Source: Clostridium manihotivorum (GTDB taxonomy: Bacteria > Bacillota > Clostridia > Clostridiales > Clostridiaceae). From it: 64,000 nucleotides of DNA. The notes below the pieces were generated by a model. The model searched no databases. It saw nothing but the letters and a program-made list of their open reading frames with translations, and was not told the origin of the DNA. The position numbers and the translations under genes are program-made. Position 1 is the stretch's first letter; every line of letters begins with the position of its first letter. Location of the stretch: the NCBI RefSeq assembly GCF_004015185.1, contig NZ_CP025746.1:4667776-4731775 (forward strand). The letters run 5' to 3'. This document shows positions 7,786 to 15,007 of this stretch, one piece after another.

Positions 7786-7805
7786 TTTCTGCACAGGTTG
7801 CAGAT
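7786..7805 (+). other. attR of the serine-recombinase element
   Basis: Element-side arm TTTCTGCACAGGTTGC (7786-7801) and core AGAT (7802-7805). The arm is the inverted partner (13 of 16) of the arm at 2676-2691. After it the lipoprotein frame resumes with AAGACTATG. Confidence 0.75.
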
Positions 7806-8606
7806 AAGACTATGCAGCAAGTATTATCTAAAAGTGTAGATATAGGATTCTGTGGCCCTGAACAGACGATTTATATTTATAATCAAAAAAGAGAAGACTA
7901 CCCTGTTATCTTTGCCCAACTTACTCAGAAGGATGGTTCTTTCTTAGTTGGAAGAAAGGACGATAAAAACTTCACTTGGGAGTCTGTAAAGGGCAAGACT
8001 ATCATAGGCGGTCGTCCTGGTGGAGTTCCTGAAATGGCACTAGAATATGTTCTAAAAAACCACGGGTTACAACCTGGTAAGGATGTTAATGTAGTCACTA
8101 ATATAGCTTATACAGCAACCGGTGGAGCATTCAAAGCCGGAACAGGCGACTATGTTGCTTTGTTTGAGCCAACAGGTTCTATGCTTGAAAAAGAAAAATC
8201 CGGTAGCATAGTTGCATCAGTAGGTGCATCAGCTGGTGTTATTCCTTACACTGTTTTCTTCTCAACCAAATCATATATGGAAAAGAATCCTGATGTAATA
8301 GAAAAATTTACTCGCGCTATAATAAAAGGCCAAAACTGGGTTTCCCAGCATAACGACAACGAAGTTGCTAAAGCTATAATTTCATACTTTCCAGGTACAG
8401 ATGAAGATATAATAACAAATGTTGTTAAAAATTATAGGTCAATTGATGCCTTTGCTAAGGTTCCAACAATGAAGGAAGAGGACTTTACAAGATTAATGGA
8501 TATTATTCAATCCTACAAAGCAGATTTAATACCATCAAGACCTCCTTTCGATAAAATAGTTGATAACTCCTTTGGTGAGAAGGCTTTAAAGGACTTATCT
8601 AAATAA
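7800..8606 (+). pseudogene. ABC transporter substrate-binding lipoprotein, 3' part (split by element)
   Basis: Remaining 266 codons of the lipoprotein that begins at 2430, after the duplicated GCA GAT codons. It holds most of the binding protein: VDIGFCGPEQTIYIYNQ, the FLVGRKDD hinge region, GRPGGVPEMALEYVL and the C-terminal helices. No stop codon or frameshift is present, so the coding sequence is well preserved and the split looks recent or reversible. The open frame extends upstream to 7746 only through element DNA, without a ribosome site, so as it stands this part is probably not translated into an exported protein. It precedes the ATPase by 71 bp including a hairpin. Confidence 0.9.
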
Positions 8607-8619
8607 GTTCAATTTTTTA

Positions 8620-8655
8620 TTGTCACGGATATTATTAGCACTGTATCCGTGACAA
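8620..8655 (+). promoter_or_regulatory. Intercistronic hairpin between lipoprotein and ATPase genes
   Basis: A perfect 12-bp stem TTGTCACGGATA / TATCCGTGACAA with a 12-base loop. No long U-tract follows, so rather than a full terminator it may stabilise the abundant lipoprotein message or lower expression of the downstream ATPase and permease, a usual arrangement in ABC operons. Confidence 0.65.
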
Positions 8656-8677
8656 ATCTTTAATAGGTGGTGAAATT

Positions 8678-9439
8678 ATGGCCCTGCTTGAAATTAAGAA
8701 TATATATATGAACTTCCATACTCCCGATTCGGTTATAGAAGCCTTAAAAGATATTAATATCACTATAGACAAAGGTGATTTTGTAAGCATCATAGGTCCT
8801 TCAGGCTGCGGCAAATCTACTTTGCTTAATATAATCTCAGGACTTCTTAAGCCTTCCTCAGGAGAAATATTATTCAATGGCGAAAGCCAAAGTGACCATA
8901 ACATGGTAGGCTATATGTTTCAAAAGGATAACTTATTTGAATGGTTAAATCTTTGGGACAATGTAACACTAGGTCTTAAGATAAAGAAGGTATTAACAAA
9001 AGATAATATTGAAAAAGTAGATAAGCTACTATCTCAATATGGCTTATCAAAATTCAAAAAGAGCTATCCCAGCCAGTTATCTGGGGGGATGAGACAAAGA
9101 GCTGCTCTAATAAGAACCTTAGCTCTTGAGCCAGAAATATTACTTTTAGACGAACCCTTTTCAGCATTAGATTATCAAACAAGACTAAAGGTATGCGATG
9201 AGATTTTTCAAATAATAAAACAAGAAAATAAGACAGCTGTAATGGTTACCCACGATATATCTGAGGCAATATCCACTTCTTCTAAAATAGAAATTCTCTC
9301 TAAAAGACCTTCTTCATTAAAACAGGAGCTTATCCTAAACTTTAATGAAGCTCTTACTCCTCTAAAAAGGAGAGATGAGTCGCAGTTTAGAGAATACTTT
9401 AATATAGTATGGAAGGAGCTTGACTTGAACGATGAATAA
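8678..9439 (+). CDS. ABC transporter ATPase (SsuB/TauB/ThiZ type)
   Basis: 253-residue nucleotide-binding subunit that powers import on the cytoplasmic face. Motifs in order: Walker A GPSGCGKST (about 41-49), Q-loop in YMFQKDNLF, signature LSGGMRQR (about 134-141), Walker B ILLLDEPFSALD, and the H-loop VTHD. Closest by pattern to the nitrate/sulfonate/taurine and thiamine-precursor importers. AGGTGG precedes the ATG. It overlaps the permease start by 8 bp, so the two are translationally coupled. Function depends on the lipoprotein gene upstream, which is currently split by the element. Confidence 0.95.
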   Translation: MALLEIKNIYMNFHTPDSVIEALKDINITIDKGDFVSIIGPSGCGKSTLLNIISGLLKPSSGEILFNGESQSDHNMVGYMFQKDNLFEWLNLWDNVTLGLKIKKVLTKDNIEKVDKLLSQYGLSKFKKSYPSQLSGGMRQRAALIRTLALEPEILLLDEPFSALDYQTRLKVCDEIFQIIKQENKTAVMVTHDISEAISTSSKIEILSKRPSSLKQELILNFNEALTPLKRRDESQFREYFNIVWKELDLNDE

Positions 9440-10226
9440 TGAACAAGAACATGAATTGTATTTAAAAGACATCCGTAAGGCAAAGATAAAGTTAGCTTTT
9501 GTAAGAATATTGATATTAGTAATTTTCTTAGCCTTATGGGAAATAGCTGGCGATTTGAAATGGATTGATCCTTTCCTAACTTCAACTCCTTCAAGAGTGG
9601 TTAAATCAATAATAAAGTTTTATGGTGAGGGCACCCTAATTAAGCATATCCTTGTAACCTGCTATGAAACCATATTAGGCTTTGTACTAGGCACAGTATT
9701 AGGAACGATAATAGCCATAGCCCTATGGTGGAGCGATTTTGCCTCCAAGGTTATGGAACCTTATCTTGTTGTACTAAACGCACTACCAAAGATTGCGCTT
9801 GCACCAATAATAATCTTTTGGGTAGGAAATGGTATAACAGCAATTATTGTAATAGCTCTTCTAATATCCATAGTAGTTACCATAATGGGGGTATTTGCAG
9901 GCTTCCAAGAAGTTGATATTGAGAAAATTAAATTGATGAAAACCTTCGGTGCTAGCAAGGTACAAATGCTTACTCATTTGATTATGCCTGCCTCAATACC
10001 GACTATGATATCTGCACTAAAAATAAACGTAGGCTTATCCTGGGTAGGCGTCATAATGGGAGAATTCTTAGTGGCTAAAGATGGTTTAGGTTTTCTTATA
10101 GTCTACGGTGGGCAAATTTCTCAACTTGATATGGTTATGATGAGTATAATAATTCTATCTATTATAGCTTATATAATGTATAAATTAGTTGCAATATTGG
10201 AAAATTTCATCAGAGTGAAATATTGA
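9432..10226 (+). CDS. ABC transporter permease (SsuC/TauC/ThiX type)
   Basis: 264-residue inner-membrane subunit with about six helices. The EAA-type coupling loop is at about residues 165-195 (MKTFGASKVQMLTHLIMPASIP). The N-terminal 20 residues are polar and cytosolic. The start ATG lies inside the end of the ATPase gene. With the lipoprotein and ATPase it forms a complete importer of the BPD_transp_1 class. The substrate is not deducible; the NMT1/THI5-like binding protein suggests a small nitrogen- or sulfur-containing organic compound or a pyrimidine. Confidence 0.94.
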   Translation: MNNEQEHELYLKDIRKAKIKLAFVRILILVIFLALWEIAGDLKWIDPFLTSTPSRVVKSIIKFYGEGTLIKHILVTCYETILGFVLGTVLGTIIAIALWWSDFASKVMEPYLVVLNALPKIALAPIIIFWVGNGITAIIVIALLISIVVTIMGVFAGFQEVDIEKIKLMKTFGASKVQMLTHLIMPASIPTMISALKINVGLSWVGVIMGEFLVAKDGLGFLIVYGGQISQLDMVMMSIIILSIIAYIMYKLVAILENFIRVKY

Positions 10227-10264
10227 TTGTTTAAATTTCCCTCTTTAAATAGTATAATTAGAGC

Positions 10265-10355
10265 TGTACCACTTCGGTCCGAAATCTATTTTCGAAAACT
10301 CCTCTGAGTTTTGAGAGGAGTTTTCAAAAATATACATTTTACACGAAGTGGTACA
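10265..10355. repeat. Dispersed repeat family 2, copy C (best preserved)
   Basis: 91-bp element with perfect 12-bp terminal inverted repeats TGTACCACTTCG / CGAAGTGGTACA. An inner stem (AACTCCTCTGAG / gagaggagtt) lets the whole unit fold. MITE-like, with no coding capacity. Confidence 0.8.
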
Positions 10356-10359
10356 TCTA

Positions 10360-10464
10360 TATAGGGAACCAACTTCAACTATTAATTTATAAATGTCACA
10401 AAATCCCCAGAAGCCGGGATTTTATAACAAGTATAAATTAAGTTTTCATAAGGGTTCCATATAT
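10360..10464. repeat. Dispersed repeat family 1, copy B
   Basis: 105-bp copy beginning TATAGGGAACC and ending GGGTTCCATATA, with central hairpin AAAATCCC-(loop CAGAAGCC)-GGGATTTT. It starts only 4 bp after the family 2 copy, so two different repeats are stacked between the permease and TPR genes. Confidence 0.85.
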
Positions 10465-10491
10465 AATACTACTTAAATGGGGGAATTAACT

Positions 10492-11331
10492 ATGGGGAAA
10501 AAAAGCAATGGTTTTTCCAAAGACATTGTAATTATTATAGCTATCTTTGCTATAATGTTTTTTGTAAATCCAACGATAGGAAGCATTTTATTTTGGGTAT
10601 ATATAGTTTTTAAAGCTATCATGAATCGTGATGTGTTAGCAGCCTTTATGGCCAATAGCGCTTATAGAAAGTATAGATACGAATCTGCTATTAGCTGGTA
10701 TAAAAAGGCGGCTTTAACTAAAGTGTCAAAATCAAAGATAATCGCCAATTACGTGTTTCTTGAGCTAAAGCACGGAGATGTTAAAGAAGCTGATAAAGTG
10801 TTTACAACACTAACTTCAGAAAGAAAATTTAAAGATAAGGACTTACAAAATCTAAAGATGGCTGAAGCATTGATAGAGTGGAAAAAAGGTAATATTGATA
10901 AAGCTATAGAAGTACTGGAGCAGTTACAAGATTCTGATAGAACCTCTTCAGTGCTTGAAACTCTTGGATACTTCTTAATCGTAAGAGGTGACTTGGATGT
11001 TGCTTTAAAATTCAATGAAGATGCTTTATCAAAGTATGAAGACAGTTCCATAATAAGGGCTAACCTTGGTGAAATATATTACAAGCTTGGCGACTATGAG
11101 AAATCCAAAGAACTACTAATTAAACTAATCAATGAACATGTTAACTTTGCAGAGCCTTATTACTTTTCAGCTTTAATATTAGCTGAAGAAGATAAGAAAG
11201 AAGCTAGCATCGAACTGCTAAGAAGAGCCTCTAAGCTAGAAGAATCCTTTTTAAGCAATCTTAATAAGGATATAATAGATAACAAACTAGAAGAGTTAAT
11301 TATAACAGAAGGTAAACTGGGAGAGTATTAA
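10492..11331 (+). CDS. Membrane-anchored TPR-repeat protein
   Basis: 279-residue protein. Two hydrophobic segments at about residues 8-45 (DIVIIIAIFAIMFF and IGSILFWVYIVFKAIM) anchor it, and the rest is a run of tetratricopeptide repeats, for example AYRKYRYESAISWYKKAA and LGEIYYKLGDYEKSKELL. TPRs form a right-handed solenoid used for protein docking. The GGGGGA ribosome site supports ATG 10492; an in-frame ATG five codons earlier overlaps that site. It stands alone, followed by a strong terminator. Partner and process unknown. Confidence 0.85.
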   Translation: MGKKSNGFSKDIVIIIAIFAIMFFVNPTIGSILFWVYIVFKAIMNRDVLAAFMANSAYRKYRYESAISWYKKAALTKVSKSKIIANYVFLELKHGDVKEADKVFTTLTSERKFKDKDLQNLKMAEALIEWKKGNIDKAIEVLEQLQDSDRTSSVLETLGYFLIVRGDLDVALKFNEDALSKYEDSSIIRANLGEIYYKLGDYEKSKELLIKLINEHVNFAEPYYFSALILAEEDKKEASIELLRRASKLEESFLSNLNKDIIDNKLEELIITEGKLGEY

Positions 11332-11413
11332 AAATAAATTCAAGATTAAACTGGTACATACTTAACAGTGGGTAGTTGAAAAATAAAACTACATAAAAGC
11401 TACTTATAGTAAC

Positions 11414-11466
11414 AAAATCTATGCATATTAAGGGAAACTACCTTCTTATGCATAGATTTTTTATAT
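11414..11466 (+). terminator. Terminator downstream of the TPR gene
   Basis: A perfect 14-bp outer stem AAAATCTATGCATA / TATGCATAGATTTT with a nested inner stem TAAGG / CCTT, followed by TTTTAT. The rest of the 368-bp gap to lrgA holds nothing recognisable besides the lrgA promoter region. Confidence 0.85.
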
Positions 11467-11699
11467 AAATTCATCAATATTCCTTTCTTAGAGGATTGTT
11501 TTTCATCCCCTTTTCTCAAATATAATTTGGCTTTACATTAAAATTCCGAGTATTTAGGAGCATGTTTCTAATCCGCATATATAGTTAATCATAACTACAA
11601 ATGAAATTGTTTTCTATGTAATATTAAGTCACATTCTGGAGTTTACCTTCTTTTAAAAAGGTGCTAAATTATAATAGTGTATTTGAGGAGGTGTGATTT

Positions 11700-12053
11700 G
11701 TGAAATTATTTAGAGAACTACTTTTAATTTTAGTAATATTTTTTATCGGTGAATTCATATCAAAAACACTGTCCCTTCCTATCCCAGGAAATATAGTGGG
11801 TATGATTCTATTATTGGTCTTACTTTTGACAAAAGTGATTAAACTGTCTTATGTTGAGACGGTAGCAAATTTCTTTCTTGATCATCTTTCATTTTTCTTT
11901 ATCCCAGCAGGTGTAGGTCTGCTTACATCTATGGATGTTTTAAGAAGTGCCTGGGGAAGAATTCTACTTGTATGTATAATTAGCACAATCATAATGATAG
12001 CTGTAACTGGCTTTGTGATACAACTTATGACCAAGCTAATGAAAACTAATTAA
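11700..12053 (+). CDS. lrgA: LrgA/CidA-family holin-like protein
   Basis: 117-residue membrane protein with four hydrophobic segments. The family signature LSLPIPGNIVGMILLLVLLL lies at about 25-44, followed by FFIPAGVGLL. Start is GTG with GGAGGTG 6 bases upstream. LrgA/CidA proteins resemble phage holins and modulate murein hydrolase release, overflow-metabolite export and programmed lysis. lrgB follows after 12 bp, so they form the usual pair. No LytSR regulator is adjacent. Confidence 0.93.
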   Translation: MKLFRELLLILVIFFIGEFISKTLSLPIPGNIVGMILLLVLLLTKVIKLSYVETVANFFLDHLSFFFIPAGVGLLTSMDVLRSAWGRILLVCIISTIIMIAVTGFVIQLMTKLMKTN

Positions 12054-12065
12054 GGAAGTGTCTTT

Positions 12066-12779
12066 ATGAACATATTAACAGGAAATGCTCTATTCGGCAT
12101 AGTTATATCTCTTTTAGCCTTTGAAATCGGATTATTGATTTATAAAAGAACTAAGTTTCCTTTATTTAACCCATTATTAATATCTATTGCCTTAGTAATT
12201 GGTTTTCTTTTACTATTTAAGATTGATTTCAAAACTTATAATCAAGGCGGTCAATTTATAAACATGTTTTTAGGGCCTGCAACAGTAATACTAGCTGTAC
12301 CTTTATATAAACAAATTGAACTTTTAAAAACTTATGGGCTACCTATTTTTATTGGAATTTTTGTTGGAAGTACCGTCGGAATAATTAGTATTATATTACT
12401 TTCCTATGCATTTAAATTAGATCCAGTGATTATAAAATCCTTGGCTCCTAAGGCTGTTACCACTCCTATAGGCATGGAAATAAGCAGTGAGCTTAATGGT
12501 ATAGTTCCTATCACTGTCGTAGCCATAGTAATAACAGGAATAATTGGTGCTATGATAGGACCATTGATATGTAAGTTCTTTAAAATTCATAACAAGGTTG
12601 CTGTAGGAATTTCATTAGGTACAGCATCTCATGCTGTTGGAACCTCTAAAGCTCTAGAAATCGGAGAGACAGAAGGTGCTATGGGTTCACTATCCATAGG
12701 TATCGCAGGTTTAATGACAGTATTTCTCGCTCCAAGTTTATACAGCCTACTCAATCATTTTCTTCATTTTTATAAGTAG
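12066..12779 (+). CDS. lrgB: LrgB-family membrane protein
   Basis: 237-residue integral membrane protein of the LrgB/CidB family with about seven helices. Recognisable blocks are FLGPATVILAVPLYKQ, LAPKAVTTPIGMEIS and SHAVGTSKALEIGETEGAMGSLSIG. GGAAGTG precedes the ATG. It is the second gene of the lrgAB pair. LrgAB homologues have been linked to autolysis control and to glycolate/lactate or pyruvate export in other bacteria; which applies here is unknown. A group II intron is inserted just beyond its 3' end, on the opposite strand, without disturbing the gene. Confidence 0.94.
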   Translation: MNILTGNALFGIVISLLAFEIGLLIYKRTKFPLFNPLLISIALVIGFLLLFKIDFKTYNQGGQFINMFLGPATVILAVPLYKQIELLKTYGLPIFIGIFVGSTVGIISIILLSYAFKLDPVIIKSLAPKAVTTPIGMEISSELNGIVPITVVAIVITGIIGAMIGPLICKFFKIHNKVAVGISLGTASHAVGTSKALEIGETEGAMGSLSIGIAGLMTVFLAPSLYSLLNHFLHFYK

Positions 12780-12795
12780 TGACTTATGACTTATA

Positions 12796-14707
12796 ATCGA
12801 GTAGGAGCTGAATAATTATTTTATTCAGCGTCCTCTCACACCACCGTGCGTACCGGTCTGGTACACGGCGGTTCTTTAAGTTGAATGAATTTTAATATAT
12901 TGACGCGTTAGGCTTTTTAAGCCTAAGTCCGAGAAGAATTTATTTGTAAGAGTTGTGTTTAAAATTGCACTATTTGCTACTCGCCAGTATCCTTTGCGGG
13001 TATTGGCAAACTTTATAGCTTGGTAGTGTTCAAGTCCCAGCTTCTTAAGGTTTTTATATCTAGTTCTAACTTTCTTCCACTGTTTCCATATACACATTCT
13101 TAATCTTTTCCTTATCCAAATATCTAAGTGCTCCACTATTCCTTTGCATTTGGCTATTCCATAATAGTTAATCCACCCAACATTAATTAGGTTAAGTTTT
13201 CCTACCCTTTGTTCCAAAGTCATCGGTTTTGACCTAGATAGTATCTCTTTAATTTTATCTTTATATCGATTTAATGATTGCTTTGATATAGATGCATATG
13301 CTTTTCCATACATTAGGTTCAGTGTGAATCCTAGGAATTTTCTTCTCCAAGGTCTGTCTACTGCACTTTTCTCTCTGTTTACTTTAAGTTTGAGTTTACG
13401 TTCAATAAATGCAGTTATGTTCTCCATAACTCTTTTACCTGCTCTCTCACTCTTAACATAGATATTACAGTCGTCCGCATAGCGACAGAATTTATGACCT
13501 CTCATTTCTAACTCTTTATCTAGTTCATCTAGCATTATGTTAGATAAGAGTGGACTCAACGGTCCTCCTTGAGGAGTTCCTTCTTCATTTCTGACCACTA
13601 CACCATTTATCATTATTCCTGACTGAAGGTATTTCCTTATTAGTGATAATACTCTCTTATCCTTAATGCTTCTTGATAATTTATACATTAATATATCATG
13701 GTTGACCTTATCAAAGAATTTCTCTAAGTCCATATCAACAACCCACCTATAGCCTTCATTGATATACTGCTCTGCTTTCTTAATTGCATCTTTAGCTCCT
13801 CTTTGAGGGCGGAAACCAAAGCTACTTTCAGAAAATCTTCTATCATAAATACTATTTAATTCTTGAGCAATAGCTTGTTGGATAAGTCTATCCAAAACTG
13901 TAGGTATACCTAAGAGTCTAGTTCCACCATTAGGTTTTGGTATTTCTACTCTTCTAACTGGCATTGGTCTATACTCACCATTAAGAATATTCTCTCTAAT
14001 AGATATCCAGTTTGTTTTCAGAAATTGTTTAAGTTCATAAACTGGCATTCCGTCCACGCCGTGGCTACCTTTATTAGATATTACTCTTTTAAGAGCCAAG
14101 TTCATATTATCCTTGGATAATATCCTTTCTAGTGAGCCATATTCAAATCCACTGATTTTCTCCTTTGGAGTTGCCGAGAATTCTCTATGCACTCTTTGCT
14201 TATCTTCGAGTTCCACTCTATCTTGGGCACTAGAGCCTAAATATTTAGTTTTCTGCAATCTTTGAGTATTCTTCGAAACTTTCAAACTTGAAAACCTCCT
14301 TAAAGTTCAGTCCTTCATCCGCTATCGCGATTAGCGGAGTTACTATGACTTCTGCTGACTTCTGATAGTTCAGTTACATATCGCTATGTAGGTTATCGCC
14401 CTAGAAATTCATCTTTGTAAGCGATGTATCTATCAGACCTCCCCAGGTAAGAACAACAACCTTCATCTCATATATCTGCTACATTTACTCCTAGAAATTC
14501 GGATAGTGTTGGACTTCGTTTTGTTTTGCAAACTCGTCCGTTCCTAGTAAGCCTTATATGTAGTTCGTATCCCTCAGACCGAGACTTTGCCTTAGGCTTC
14601 CTTCAGATTCCACCTCACGATGGACACCCTTGCCCTTAGCTAGTGGTTCCCACTACCAAGCCCACAGCGGACTTTCACCGCCAAGTTGTTGCCCATGCTG
14701 GGCACAC
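12796..14707 (-). mobile_element. Group II intron, copy 1 (1912 bp)
   Basis: A retroelement whose RNA self-splices and whose reverse transcriptase helps it move. On the minus strand it begins GTGTGCCCAGCATGGGCAAC and ends ...CTCCTACTCGAT. A 34-nt domain V hairpin with complementary arms ACCGCCGTG / CACGGTGGT lies at about 12840-12873, followed by a domain VI stem (CTGAATAA / TTATTCAG). A second copy of identical length lies at 42186-44097. The 5' exon is a Rho-independent terminator hairpin ending in a T-tract, which is the hallmark target of class IIC introns. The exact 3' nucleotide is judged from alignment of the two copies. Confidence 0.9.
12876..14285 (-). CDS. ltrA: Group II intron reverse transcriptase/maturase, copy 1
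   Basis: 469-residue intron-encoded protein. RT domains run from about residue 60 to 320 with the active-site YADD in CRYADDCNIYV and the preceding GTPQGGPLSPLLSNI block. Domain X (maturase) follows, with the IIM-type C-terminus MCIWKQWKKVRTRYKNLKKLG. No HNH endonuclease domain is present, as in class IIC introns, which prime from replication forks or ends instead. The frame is intact, so the enzyme is probably active. It differs from the copy at 42266 by roughly 15-20 residues. Confidence 0.95.
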   Translation of the reverse strand: MKVSKNTQRLQKTKYLGSSAQDRVELEDKQRVHREFSATPKEKISGFEYGSLERILSKDNMNLALKRVISNKGSHGVDGMPVYELKQFLKTNWISIRENILNGEYRPMPVRRVEIPKPNGGTRLLGIPTVLDRLIQQAIAQELNSIYDRRFSESSFGFRPQRGAKDAIKKAEQYINEGYRWVVDMDLEKFFDKVNHDILMYKLSRSIKDKRVLSLIRKYLQSGIMINGVVVRNEEGTPQGGPLSPLLSNIMLDELDKELEMRGHKFCRYADDCNIYVKSERAGKRVMENITAFIERKLKLKVNREKSAVDRPWRRKFLGFTLNLMYGKAYASISKQSLNRYKDKIKEILSRSKPMTLEQRVGKLNLINVGWINYYGIAKCKGIVEHLDIWIRKRLRMCIWKQWKKVRTRYKNLKKLGLEHYQAIKFANTRKGYWRVANSAILNTTLTNKFFSDLGLKSLTRQYIKIHST

Positions 14708-14812
14708 AAAAAGAAATCACTGAAGCGATTGTCTTCAGTGATTTCTTTTTTGTGCATCTGCCTTTTCTGAACTTCTGAACCTATGTGAAAAAAATTCTGG
14801 CAGGCGATATAT
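14708..14812 (-). repeat. Terminator plus conserved GCATCTGCC segment, intron target site
   Basis: AGAAATCACTGAAG / CTTCAGTGATTTCT forms a strong terminator stem (14711-14747) whose minus-strand T-tract directly abuts the intron 5' end. Next to it is a stretch (GTGCATCTGCCTTTTCTGAAC ... GGCAGGCGATATA) that is repeated beside the terminator at 47575-47662 and, in part, at 1-20. The minus-strand order is GGCAGGCGAT-type stem, then terminator, which could be a small transcript or the end of a lost mobile element. No gene lies between here and 15007. Confidence 0.65.
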
Positions 14813-15007
14813 TCTCTCTTTTACTCTTTATTTGAATATCATACTTAATTTTCTTAAGATTAAAATACATATGATTTATGAAACATATATGCATAATAAA
14901 GAGTAAAACTGTATGTTCGAACGTAGTGAGTTTACAGTTTTAGCCAAAGATATATCACTTCAATCATTAAACTATTATCAAAACAACGCTTATTTTTTTA
15001 TTTAGCT

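Larger units (their letters stand above)
2674..7803. mobile_element. 5.13 kb serine-recombinase element inserted in the lipoprotein gene
   Basis: An element of about 5130 bp sits between two copies of GCAGAT (2670-2675 and 7800-7805). Excision at these copies restores an open 348-codon lipoprotein gene, which defines both ends precisely. Contents in order: a divergent 61-residue protein, a large serine recombinase, an SMR exporter, a small anchored protein, a GNAT acetyltransferase and a nitrilase-family enzyme. There are no phage structural, replication or conjugation genes. Copies of dispersed repeat families 1 and 2 lie inside. The rebuilt attP has two 16-base arms (13 matches) around AGAT, as expected for a large serine integrase. 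Whether it still excises is unknown. Confidence 0.85.

Noticed and set aside
7746..8606. Independent ABC lipoprotein gene starting at 7746
   Set aside because: The first 18 codons are element DNA including the GGGAC repeat, there is no signal peptide or ribosome site, and the rest is the in-frame continuation of the gene at 2430.
11700..12779. Phage lysis module (holin)
   Set aside because: LrgA is holin-like, but the lrgA-lrgB pair is a chromosomal unit and no endolysin or phage genes are next to it.
12783..14707. Group II intron as an insertion that disrupts lrgB
   Set aside because: The intron end lies beyond the lrgB stop codon, and LrgB is full length.
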